From: Trichobilharzia regenti
Taxonomy: Eukaryota > Platyhelminthes > Trematoda > Strigeidida > Schistosomatidae
Assembly: GCA_944472135.2 (NCBI GenBank)
Contig: OX235264.1
Coordinates: 89,290,319-89,354,318 of the forward strand
Direction: 5' to 3'
Length of the DNA: 64,000 bases
The notes beneath the pieces were generated by a model that was given only the letters and a program-made list of their open reading frames with translations, did not search any database and was not told where the DNA came from. This document shows positions 22,376-34,700 of this stretch, in pieces (positions within the stretch are counted from its first letter, which is position 1; the number at the start of each line of letters is the position of its first letter). Made by a program: the position numbers and the translations under genes.

Positions 22376-25094
22376 TATACGTCAGTGTATCTCAAAGCAG
22401 TTCCTAGGTGTCATCCGTTGAGCAACAGAGGTATTGCCATCATTATTTATTGACGGAAATTACAGTATGCACAATCTTAGTTTCCCTATATAGTCCTGTT
22501 TTCATATGGATACGCATTCTAAAATAATAATAATGCCTGGTACTCTGCAGACTAGGATGAGGCACTTCTTTAGTGTTAAGTGAGCCTAGAAGCATCATGC
22601 ACGCTGTGCTGTGTTCAAGATGTAAAGATGAAAACAGAATCCCTTTTCTCCTTGCTGACACCAAACTGAAAGAATGAGTAAATGTCATTATTTGTGACTT
22701 TGCTTGGTATATTTAGGTGAGACCAAAACCCACTGATAACAATGATGAAACTGAGTGAGTACTCTTAGTGCACTGAGGATATACCTAGAATTTAAAGTGT
22801 GAATGTTAAAAAGGATATTATCTTTCATTACAGACGGGCAAAAGTGAGTGTACCATGCTTGGAAATATAAAAATGACTTCATATTATACTACGTGTCAAT
22901 GCCTTGCTCATCTTAAAATTACCGAACTAAACGTTGATAAGACTCAGCATGATACGATGCATAAGATTCATTACATGACGAAATAATAATGTCCACAGTT
23001 GTGTAAATCAACGTCCAAACCTTTTAGTAACTTTTATTTGTCCTCTTATACTTTTATGCTCATTATTGCTACTTAAGTAATCTTTGTTTGGTTACCACGA
23101 GTTCATCCACCCGTTTTTTTTCTCGCTAAAATAGAATCAAAGTTAGTGATCAAGAGGGGAAATAGTTCATATTTCCATCAAATATTTGGGTAAATCAGGA
23201 GCTGACCGGGATAAAGGGTTTAAAAAAATACAGTACAAAGATGCCGGCTAACATTTAAACAAGCATATGAACACTATCTATTTGCAGCCTACGCGTTTTG
23301 CTGTTAAATATTTTTCAAACGTCATGATCTTAAACCATCAGCAATTCCTTATTAAAAAATGTATTCTAAAAGTCACTTCATCATTATTATCTCATAATCT
23401 GTAGTAAGTATTTAGTTGACAGTGAAACTGCAGCATATCCGCAGATATTTTGCCTGTAATTACCACAATTAAATGCACATTTGATGCAGGCTCGCCACTG
23501 TCTTTGAAACCACGTCTCCATAAAATCTCAACGTAAACATTCCCTGTAGACAAGAACTTACGTCGATATACTTTGGTTCTTTTACTATGTCACACATGAA
23601 TTCGTATAAGTGATGGTTCATGATTACTTGAGTCCATGTTGATGGATTAATATTAAACGCAACGTGCTCGTAAAATGAATACGCTAGATCTGAACCCTTG
23701 CAACCCCCTTGGAGAACCTTAGTTCATGGCGAAACAGTAGTCTCGTCCTCCTGACTCTCCAGATTATTTCAGTTCATAAAATTTAAATTTAAACTAGACG
23801 CAATTTTCGGGATTGCATAACCCATGTTCAGTATAACACTTTTAATATACTTGTATTTATTGACATAATGATTAAAAGAATTTGTCGGTCTGTTTGTGCC
23901 GAGCAATTTACGTATTCAGAAATTAAAATGATCTTGCTAAATTAAACCTCAAGATGAGCGATTTGACATAAACTATGGAGACTCACACACAACACTTGAC
24001 CAGACTTTTCAGCATTTTAGTTTACTATTCTTGCCATAGCTCTGAATTTATGAAATTAACATCATCATCATTATGAATGTAAGTATGAAGTTACTCTTTT
24101 ACCATAAAACAACCTTTGATGACTCATAGTGTAAACAAATGTAAGCAGCTTTACAGGACATGGTGAATTCATTACATTTTATTTACAATTAAAATACATC
24201 GGCTGCTAAACTACATACTATCTACAAATGCTTAGAATTTGACATGAACTATGGTGAGATGAATGCCTTTTAGCAGTTAGAATTTAGGTCTTGCGCAGTG
24301 AGAATCATAAATAGTGAAATTTAAGCTCTTATATTCTGAGGAAAGGACAACATGAACAGTTAGGAATAACTTGTGTTTCTAGCTGGCAAAATGTTTGCAA
24401 TAAGTCAGCTGGTAATCAACTAGTCAAAAAAAAGAAAAACAGATACCAGATTCAAAAAGTGACGCCGGATGTAACCGTAAATATCGAACAGAACCTCTTA
24501 TATAGCGCGAAATATGCTAATACAGTATCTTTTTCAATCGATTTGTGAAAACTCAGGAGATGATTGTTTGATGATAAGTATATTAAACCTCATAATAAGA
24601 AGTCAAGACACCGCACAAATAACGAATTTATCTTTTAAGAGAAAATAGTAATATACACAAATGTATTCTTAGCAGTAGTGCAGAAAATGAAAACAGCACT
24701 ACACAGGAACAACATGTAGCCTAAAAATTAAAATGAAAACACGATTAGTTCACAATTCAGGTAGAAACAATGTATCATTAACAAGACAAAAAAGTTATAA
24801 TAGGATTAACACTAGAAAATAAAAATCGATTAAAGCTAAAATAATCAATAACTTCCTGCTAAAATAATGCTTATTGCTTAAAATACAATATCACTCATTC
24901 ACAAGATGAACATAAGAATCTGTATGCAGGTCATTCAATATTTAGTTGGACTGCATTATGTTCTAGAGAAGAACTCATACATTTTAGAAAACGTATGACT
25001 TGAACAGCTTCCATAAAGTGTGATTGGATCACTAATGATTTTTTTTATCAAGTATTGGATTGCAGGAATTTGACTGGTTACTGGTTCGATCACA
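22376..25094. other. Long unassigned AT-rich stretch
   Basis: About 2.7 kb without a supported gene or recognised repeat. The short frames at 22443-22688 and 22688-22882 have no recognisable similarity. It may hold intergenic or regulatory sequence, but nothing visible identifies it. Confidence 0.45.
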
Positions 25095-25250
25095 AGTCGA
25101 CATCAATTAGAGAACCACTGGAAAACCTGGGAGTACTGGACAGCTGTTTCGCCCTAGTGGCTGAATGGTTTACGAGCTCACCTAGTAACCTGAAGGTCTT
25201 GGGTTCGAACCCCCCGTGAGTGCGAACTGATGAAGAGCCCAAAACCAGGA
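25095..25250 (+). mobile_element. Rearranged hammerhead-type SINE relic
   Basis: The left part (about 25098-25157) is the 3' half of the hammerhead unit on the minus strand (GAGTACTGGACAGCTGTTTC). It is joined to a plus-strand head with the tRNA-like GGCTGAATGGTTTACGAGC and B box GGGTTCGAACCCC. A 5' half of the ribozyme follows, reading ATGAAGAG where the intact copies read CTGAAGAG, then GGATGAAAC. The remainder is missing. It is a recombinant of two inverted copies of the family. Confidence 0.65.
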
Positions 25251-27354
25251 TGAAACTACTGATTTATTTACAGGAAACTAGAGTATGTTGTGCTTATGAG
25301 AATTCGCACAAGCAGTAAAAGCGATTTCGTTGTAATGAAAAATAAACAATTACTATACTATATAACCCATATAGATATACTGAAGTGCAATCACTCATTA
25401 ATACGCAAAATCATTCGACAGCATACTGTTCTTTCTTCGTTGACATGCACTTATAGTGTTGAATGACAATTATTTTGAGTTCTTGTGTAATCCAAGTACT
25501 CTCAGACACAAATGAAGTCTTGGTTACTGAAAAGTTCATAGGTCAAACAGTAATAAACTTCCAACTTCGAAGATGTGTATATGATTAACTGGAGGGTGAT
25601 TTTTTTCACATAAAAGTATTCTCAAAATTAGGCTTTGAAGCACCTCACTCATGATATAAAAAACTGCACTAACTAATAAACATGCGACATGATTAGTACA
25701 TTAAGTAATGGAAACATATACTTCATCAGGTTAGATGATTGAAAGTAATCAGTCAGTCAGTAGACGAAGTTATCGGGAAATTCCATATTAGTTTGTTTAT
25801 TAGATATATCACACAGTGAATCAGTATTATTTACTGGATGACAAAGTTTCGAACAAAATTTATTGTTCATAATCATATCAACGGTAATCACACAACTTTG
25901 AAACTTGAGTTTTATAGTTTTCTTTGTCCTCTCCTATATGTCGTAGGAATAGTAGAATTTTCCAGATATCTGGGACAGGTGTTGAATCATTCCTATTACA
26001 TGTGTTTGCAGTTGATTCGATAAACAAAGCTTCTGTTATCAATCTCTCCATCCACCCTGTGACATTAGATTTTAAAACTGTCATCTTATCCCATCCATCC
26101 TATTGTATGGTTGTGTGTGATTGCATATAATGCTATGGTTGAACTATTCTCTAGATTCTCTAGAAGTTATCGAACTTATTGATATTCATAAATTCGAAAC
26201 GCGCCGCGCAGTGATAAATCCCTCTTAGCATGATGACGACATTATGAAGTTGACTATTAGAATTCAGTCTATACAGAGTAACATTGGTTGCTCCTGAATA
26301 ACCAATCGATGTATACTTAATTATATTAGACGAATTACAGATAACACCCAATAATAAGTAAAGATTCTTCTGAAAAGCTATTGGTTCAACTTAATTTAAG
26401 GAACCACCTTGGAATCGAATGCTTTCCAGCTACATAATGTCACAGGGTTAGACTGGTGTGAGAAATATGTGGAATAAAGACACAGTGTACAGCTATTTTG
26501 TCCTAGTTTGGAACTCTACAGCATCGGACACTCGTAGATTCAATCAAGATCAAGCTATCGACTTGTAGATGACAATACTATCACCCTGTATATCAAAACT
26601 AAATCTATATTATTCAACTTCTGTCAATTTTCCAAATAGTGCGACTATCATCCATTATGGAAACCACCTTGAAATCACAACGTCTTCTAAATCTTGCAAG
26701 TGAATATATCAGTCCACCAATCCACTAGGGATACTGTATCCGAAATTTTAGAATGAGAACGGACAAAGAGTTTACCTCTTGGTCTCATATATTGAAAATC
26801 TGATCACGTAACCTACACGCTGTAATTGTTATACACTATTACATGTTTTGTGAAACAAAGTGATCGTTTTGAAGTGGTCGAACATTAAACATATTCTCTT
26901 ATTAACTAACATATAGCTGGGTTATTTCCTCAATTGACCTCGATCAAGGGACAACAGGAAAAAGAGGGCATTTATTATCCCTCATGAAAAAGCAGTATAT
27001 GAAAGTAACCAAAAATTCCTCAGTTCATTCAGCCAGAAATAAACCATTCAGTCTATATTTGTTAAGAAATAATTCATTGATATAAAACAAGTGTAGCATG
27101 TGCTACTGACAACATTTATCAGTAGTATATAAAGACATTCATCGGCATAAAAGTAACGAATAGCAAGGAGATTAATTAGACGTAAAAGAGAGCAAATGAA
27201 TCAGCGTTGCTGCAAAACATGGGAGACGTGAAAAGGAATACCAAGAAACACAATACGAGGAACAGAATTAGCACAACACGGATGATCTGTGCGAATGATG
27301 ATTTGGAGATAAGGTGTACATATAATTTGGCTACACAAAGATACCAAATTTCAA
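25251..27354. other. Mostly unassigned stretch with small relics
   Basis: On the minus strand 25878-26084 reads VTGWMERLITEALFIEST and then RNDSTPVPDIWK, which resembles the C-terminal end seen after GIY-YIG domains in Penelope-like elements; this is weak. Near 26485-26520 a minus-strand hammerhead-SINE fragment is present (TACAGCTATTTTGTCCTAG). The rest is unassigned. Confidence 0.4.
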
Positions 27355-27660
27355 ATAAACATCCCTTTGTAACAGCAGAAGGCGAGACATGGAAGCAAAG
27401 GTATATTTTCAAGTGATCAAACAGCTATGTATATCTATACAGTTTATATTCTCTAACCAATCACTGAGCGTGTGATTTTTGTTTACATTAAACGACATGA
27501 AATAGAATGTTCAAATGCATATAGTATTCGGTTGATATGCAGCAATGAACCATGGGAATAGTATTCAGACGTTAACACCAACAAATACAATGATTCTTCC
27601 TGTGAGAATAATATTCCTTTGGAAACCATTGTCCGTATCACACCACCACACCTTCACCAA
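27355..27660 (+). repeat. Unclassified dispersed repeat, copy 2
   Basis: Second copy of the repeat at 10190-10560, in the same orientation, with shared blocks ending in GTATCACACCACCACA. It has no long shared open frame. Copies differ by many substitutions and small indels, so they are old. Confidence 0.6.
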
Positions 27661-27745
27661 GTCTCTTGTCCTCTACCGTTACACAAGTAGCTAGGTTATA
27701 GACAATTTCCGGAAGTTCCAATAAGACGCTACTATCAAGGAAGAC

Positions 27746-27979
27746 GTGCATCGGTGGTATAGCGGTTAGGACCCTCGCCGACTATGCACATGGTCCGGGG
27801 TGCGATCCCCCGCCACCGACGCACTCCTTTACCTCGCTGAGCCAGAAATAATGCTGGTAAAGAGGAAAGGTTGGGCACGAGGCTAGCAACCCCATCCTGT
27901 AAAAATTAACACTGCTACAGAATTTTCAAGCCTTTAGCTTGAAGCCCTATGTTCCACTGGGGAACGTGAAGGAAAAAAA
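27746..27979 (+). mobile_element. tRNA-derived SINE with RTE-like tail (family B)
   Basis: The head GTGCATCGGTGGTATAGCGG, with the B box GGGGTGCGATCCCC, is tRNA-like. The body GGTAAAGAGGAAAGG..GGCTAGCAACCCCATCC..CTGCTACAGAA resembles the RTE 5' leader, and the tail GAAGCCCTATGTTCCACTGG is the RTE 3' end. A 12-bp target duplication, ATCAAGGAAGAC, lies at 27734-27745 and 27980-27991. The shared 3' end implies that this SINE uses the RTE machinery. Confidence 0.85.
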
Positions 27980-28419
27980 ATCAAGGAAGACAACCAAGTC
28001 CCCTGTGATGACAGTTACTCGTGAATGAAATCAGTCATTAGCACTAACAGATTTCTAAACTCAAATACACCGAAAAACCACATAATTGTCTGGCATTCAA
28101 TCCAATACAATTGATAGAACACAGAGATTTCAAGCGAATAGTATCACTTACTCCTAGAATTTACCAAAATCTCTAATTATTTTACAAGAAACTATCAAAG
28201 GTATTGTTTATATAGCACGGAATATTCACACTAACAAAGCAGTCAGAGCTGATGTTACCCAATAGAAATACCCAAATAAAAATACGTAAATACATTTTCT
28301 CTAAATAGTAAGGATTTCCTGCTTCGGTCTGGGTGCCCGGACAGTATCTCAGCCCTCACACAATGAATTGAATAAAGCAACAAACAATCAATGAAACTTA
28401 TCGTGTGCTATTACACGTG

Positions 28420-28660
28420 TTGCAATTTCCTTGCAATTTCTTCCCTTCCCGATGATAGTTAACGAATACGGTTTGAACTTGTTAAGCATGACTGTTTTCC
28501 TTCCAGATGAATTTCTTTATCCGTTCTTTACTTACATATATTTTTTTACTCTTTTTTCTTTTTTTTCTTTTGATCTATGTTGTTTTATTATTATTGTGTG
28601 GCGCATCCTTCTTGGTGCCATATTGTACCAAGTTTTTATGCGTTTAAATAAATAAACAAT
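28420..28660 (+). repeat. Probable LINE 3' untranslated end
   Basis: T-rich sequence runs into TGTGTGGCGCATCCTTCTTG, then CCATATTGTACCAAG, then TTTATGCG and AAATAAATAAA. This resembles the 3' terminus of a schistosome non-LTR element with an AAAT tail, from memory of the family style only. On the opposite strand it supplies the probable poly(A) signal of PSMD9. Confidence 0.4.
28584..28589 (-). promoter_or_regulatory. Candidate poly(A) signal of the PSMD9-like gene
   Basis: AATAAA on the minus strand, 113 bases past the PSMD9 stop codon at 28702-28704. It is the first AATAAA downstream of the stop. Confidence 0.45.
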
Positions 28661-28701
28661 ACTAAGGATTTACGCGCTGTAAAAATGTTAGCATGAATAG
28701 C

Positions 28702-28797
28702 TTACCCTAAGCTGGCATTTCCAGTTGGTTTCAGCAATGAAACAGAAAGCACAGTATTGACGTTATTTCCTCGGATTATCGACATTTGAATACAACT
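28702..28797 (-). CDS. PSMD9: PSMD9 last exon
   Basis: 96 nt, acceptor CTTTAG, phase 0. It encodes SCIQMSIIRGNNVNTVLSVS, then LLKPTGNASLG and TAA. The pattern (I.R......L.L.P) matches the last PDZ strand of PSMD9, but the usual G-LLGC end is replaced by a short tail. Similarity is modest; the fit of phase and position supports it. Confidence 0.7.
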   Translation of the reverse strand, partial: SCIQMSIIRGNNVNTVLSVSLLKPTGNASLG

Positions 28798-31700
28798 CTA
28801 AAGTGTCAACAATAACAAAAAGGCAGATATTGGACAAAAAGGATTATTTAGTGCATAAATACGTTAACGCATGAGATCATTTTAATTCATAACTACTAGG
28901 GTTATTTGTTTACATAACTTTTAATTAACTGAACGTTGACAATGAGAGCAGCTGTAAACTGTAATTAACGGGCAGTTCCAGCATATGAAATCAAAACTAC
29001 TCAGTTATGCATTATTGAAACACAGATTTAGTACAGTATGGATAGCCAGAGATGCGCTACACAAAATCTCATAGTTTGAGATAGGGCTCGGAAACACTCC
29101 GGACGCCTAGACTGAAGAAGGTGGTTGTCTTAAGGAACCATATACTCTCCTCCTAAGCTTTCGAATTGAAGTCTGATCCAAAAACCAGTGGAGTAGTGTA
29201 AGGAACTACGTTCTCATGGTTGTGTGTGACCAAAACAGGTTCATATGCGACTCGGTCTTTTAGGATTCTCTGGTACATGTGCACCATAGGCTTGGAATCG
29301 GGGTTTTCGAGCTCCTCTGAGTAGGCCTGTTCACCATTCCAGTTTTAAGTGCTGGACATACGCATCCACCCCTTCATATTTGTAAGGAATGACCCCCGCC
29401 GTGTAGTGATATAACTTTCAAAATTACTGTAAACTATTACAACCATAGTAGATTAACTTGACGTACATAACTGTTTATTTCAAGGTGCAGGGAAATAAAC
29501 TAGAAACAATTAATGACTTCAAAAAATATATGAGAAATCAGGTGAATAATATATGCCACAAGTTGATAAAAGCTCTCAGTATATACCATTTTGAGCGTCT
29601 GGAACTATACTGGTTGAATATTTTTATTGTTCCCAGTTTTACATCCCTCAAACAGATTACCATATGCTTTTGGATACAACAGCTAAAGTTATAAAAAGAT
29701 ATTGCGACAATCCCCTTTGACTTCAGGAAACGGATAGAAAAGAACAACATTTGCAAGTATTCTTCAATTTGAATGCTGTTTTAACTATCATTTGTCCGAG
29801 AATTGGGAATTTATTGAACAGATATTGTTAAAGTAACAGCTTTATGAAAGCTGTCGTGAAGCGTAGTATGACACCATTACAATTAAACATTTTCAAACCT
29901 GAATTATTTAAAAAAAAGGTTCTTGACCAACAAGTGATACTGAATTTAACCAAGATTTCTTAACGCAGCAGGCTAACAATAACTATACAAAATAATGTCT
30001 GAGGATAAATAGGGCGGAAGTTTACTTCGTCAATGAAATAAGGTTAAACGAATTAAATCAGTGTAGTTTCTTAACAAAATATTCCAACACTTTCTTTCTT
30101 ATTTCAAGTGTTGCTTTTCAAGGATTTGGTTGATTTCAATTTTGATCACGTATTGAATTCATTCAGAGAAAAACTGAAAACCAGGAGGAAGTGGACAATT
30201 CAGGACTCTTCAGCAGTACATACCCATGACCCAACCGGAGATTTAGCCTAGGCCCCTTGGATTACGAGGCCAACCTATAACATAAGCGACTTCTGGTGGT
30301 TGCGCTATATATCGTGAATTGACAGAGGTTAAAATTAATAGGATTTATATCCCATTTAATGAATGGTTGATGGGCTGGTTTCGTAACTCAGAGGTACTGC
30401 GTTTGGTAGGTCCCTAGTACGGTCATGGGTGTGCACTTCTTAAGAGTCCCGGGCTAGGCCAAAACGGCTGTCCAGTACTCTCTGGTTTTATATTTCACTA
30501 AAAACAGGTGAGTAAAACCTGCAATAAATGATAACCTATTCCTTCTGTTGTAAATGGACAGTAACACTAATCAACAGAAAGACCAAGTGATTAAAGTTTA
30601 AGAAACTAATCACCATAATTAATGTGAAAAGACTGTGAATAAACCGTCTGAATTATTTATCAAAAGAAGCATACAAAAAAAACAATTAAAATTCCTTTTA
30701 AATCTTACTCCAGGAGGTGTATTTTTAAAGACAGTAGATATATCCTGTAGAGAAGAAAAGTTTTTGGCAGTTACTGAACCAAATTGAACCACCAAGTCTC
30801 CAATTTTCAAATCCTATGAAACAAAGAATGAAGAATTCATTAATCATTCCCATTCATGTATTAATGAATCAACTAGTCATCAAACAAAAAGTGGCAAGGA
30901 CAGATGAACAATCAGGGGAGTCAGTAGGCTTCTTTGGTATTCAGTCACGTTTGCTGTAGTGAATGCGAAAATTGTATTTTACTGTACTATACTGTTTTAT
31001 TCAAAAATGGAATCCACAATCGTTTTAAAACTTCACAGTGTTGGGATGTTACGTAATTTTCACTGTAACTAAATCTCAGTGATGAAGTAAAGAGTAAAAA
31101 CAAGACTTTGTGGCTATATGATTATCATTTCTATACAACTTTAAATAAACCTAAGAAGTATTTTTCAAATTCCTTGAATCTGCTCTTTGTTTTTTTTTAT
31201 TCCTTCATGTTCCCAGTGGAACATAGGGCTCCAAGATAGAGCTTTGAAGTTTCAGTAGCAGTACCAGTGGTACTTATTTTTACGGGATGGGGTTGCTAGC
31301 CTCATGCCGAACCTTCCCTCTTTAGGCTCTTTATTACTAGCTTAGCGAGGTAAGGGAGTGCGTCGGCCGGGAATTGAACCCCGGACCACATGTGTGTTTG
31401 GCAAACATTTTACCGCTATACAACTAACACGCCCACCATTCTTTGATACTGTCGTGAATTTCATTAACGAATTATTTTCTAGGTAATAAACTAGCAATGG
31501 AGTCTTCGATGTTTATCCCATCAAATCTACGTGTGGTTATCAGTAAGTATTTAAATTACAATAAAAGATTTAATTTAATTGTGATGGGTTTTTTCTTAGT
31601 GGGAGTCACAGTGACTGGGATTACTGAAAATTCAACTAAATAGTTCTAAAGAAGACGAAATGAACTTTTTATGTTCAAGTCCCAGTCATTATGGAATAAA

Positions 31701-34700
31701 AAGGCATGAAATTTTACTTCAATTTGCATTCAAAAACAGAGAAACAGGTATTAAAGTCAAATAGTTAAAAGCAGATAAACTTGAACATATGCACCCATAC
31801 TACCGTTATCAAGACCACAACCACTTACTTATATATACACCCAAAACGTTTCATCGACATATCCATCAAATCTAAACCACTTAAACCTCCTACACTTTCT
31901 GTTTCTTAGTTGTATAATTTTTTCTTCCCCCACCCTCTGATAAATCTCTACCCCTTATTACCACTGTTATTAACTTAGCTGTCGTCCAATTTTAGTTGAA
32001 TTCTACTCAACCCGTCAATCTTATTACGTCATTCAACCCACTTATTTAATTTTATTTTTACTTCCACCCAATTGACGCTTTCTATATTACGTAATTTGTT
32101 ATCTAAAAAACTTTCAATTTTCATGATTTCATCATGAGCTGACATTAGTTAGAGAACCATTGGAAAACCTGGGAGTACTGGACAGCTGTTTCGTCCTAGT
32201 TTGGGACTCTTCAGCAGTACGCACCCACCGCAGGAGGTTCGAACCCAGGACCTTCCAGTTACAAGGCGAGCTCGTATACCATTAAGCCACTGGGACCCGA
32301 TCCAATGGTCCTTGAATTCTAACTTCTGCCAATTCACGATATAGCGCGACCGCTAGCCAATGTCTTCGGCGAGCATTTGTCCTCACACCCGACCTGCTGC
32401 ACCCTACTGGTCACGACTTCCCACTGGAACCCAGGTAACTACCTACCTGAATAGGGCCAGTCGCCAGTGAGCATCTTATTGGTATTCAAGTGTTGGTTTG
32501 TAGGGATTCAGAAGTTAGAATTCAAGGACCATTGGATCGGGTCCCAGTGGCTTAATGGTATACGAGCTCGCCTTGTAACTGGAAGGTCTTGGGTTCGAAC
32601 CCTGGCGGTGGGTGCGTACTGCTGAAGAGTCCCAAACTAGGATGAAACAGCTGTCCAGTACTCCCAGGTTTTCCAATGGTTCTCTAACTAATGTCAGCTC
32701 ATGATGAAATCGTGAAACCAATCAAATCCCTACAAACCAACACTTGAATTTACAATTTGAATGATACGTCTTTGGAAGCATTCCTTTGTGGCTAAAAACA
32801 ACTTAATATATACATATGCGATTGTTGTCGAAAACAGTATATATATAGTTTACTGGACGATTGTAAGCCACGAAAAGAGTATAGCCTTAGTATGGAACTG
32901 ACAACCCGCCCCGCAAAAGCAGCGAAATCACCCCTACTGTTGGATTAGGAACGCACATGAATGAAAGAAGAATATATATATATATATATTATGAAGTCAG
33001 CAGGACTGTGTAACGACGAGTTAGAATGGATAACAGAAGAGAGAAGGTCAAGTTAAGCCCGAAGAACTTCAATTAATAAAATCAAAATACTGATTTATTG
33101 AATGCTACTAAATTAAATCTAGCTAAGGCCTAAAATATACCTTCACCTTTTATTTTCATGCATTTATGAAGAAAAATCGAACAATAAGATTACCAAACAC
33201 TAGTAACACTCACCGCTTGTTCTGCTATTGAATTAGGTGCTATCTGATCAATACGTAGAAATGGGGTTTTAATAACTTCAGAAGACTTCTCTTCAATTTG
33301 TCTGTCTTCATTTGAATCCTGTTTGCTAGGATGTGAACATTTTCCAGATGGATTTTGACGAGCATATTCATGTAACTCGTGTAAAGCAGTTTCTAATTCA
33401 AGCATTATTTGTTTGTGATCAGTATTTAAACCTGAAAGAAACAAATAGAAATTCACATATTCTGCTTGGTGAACATTTCTCACGAAAATGTGATGGTATA
33501 TAAAAGATCAAAATAGTGAACCAAATGAAGCTGGAAAATATACTCTATTGAATTCTTGGTCAGTGGCAGCTTGCTAATCTCCGGGTCTGATTGTACGGAG
33601 TCCATTTAAACACAAGAATGGTATGTGTGTGTGTGAAATAATTAGAGGTAACCAGCTAAAGTGAGACAGTGCTTCTTCGTCTTCAATGATTCACTAACTA
33701 ATATAGATTTGTGATAGGAACGAGTCTTAAACAAATCGGACAGTTCCAAATAAATTCGAATTGACAAGAAAGTCAGATATCTTCACAAATATCCTCAGAA
33801 ATTTATAAAATCTATCACAGAATATAGGCTAGCCACAATTGGATTACTACGATAATTATGGTAGCTTGAATAAAACATTAGTACGGACTAGTGAATGAAC
33901 TATTGGGATCCATGTAGAATTAAAAACGTTTCAGTCTGCATCTGATACCTGTCAAAAACACATGGTCGCAATTTTCTAGAACGGATCCATTCACGAATAT
34001 CGAAATGTGAAGAATGCAGACGAATTACCATATTGCAATACCATGGATAACACTCTTTCCGACTTTTGTGGCTTTGTAACACAGAAAAGATATCGCTTCA
34101 CGCCAGAGTTAACCACCAGTTCCTACCACTTCTAACTAAAATGACAGTGAATAATACGGTTTCATGAAGAAATCCATCATGAAATTAATCATAGACAATG
34201 ACTGATATTCACACTGACAATGCCAGAGGATGGTAGTAGCTTGCAACGAATCCACAAAGGCAGGAGAATGCAAGCTAATGAGTAGGTAGCAATATGCTCG
34301 ACTAAAATTTTGAAGATAGGCACTTGAATCCTGTTTTAGGCCATAGATTTGCATTGAAAAATATGAGAGAAATAAGTCTCAGTGATCTACAATTAACAAT
34401 AAATGAAACTGTGACTCAATGGTCTACACAGTCGACTTTTAACCGACAGCTGGCTAACTCAAACCATATTTGATTTACAGAGATTTGGGTAACCAGATAT
34501 TACTACAGAAGTTCACCATATTTGTGATTAGTACACACAAAAGTATGGTGTTATGTATGCTGGACAGTGTTGCAGCTTTCAGGTTCTTGAAGATAGCTTT
34601 TACGAAGATATACTTATGATATGTTTAGGAGCTAGAAATAAATCTAATCCCAAGTTATATGCATCATTTTGTTTTTGTTAATTTTTCTAATTTTATTCCT

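Noticed and set aside
25150..25225. Possible tRNA gene (A-box and B-box-like sequence GGGTTCGAACCCC)
   Set aside because: No acceptor stem closes, and the sequence continues into the hammerhead SINE body; it is the SINE head.
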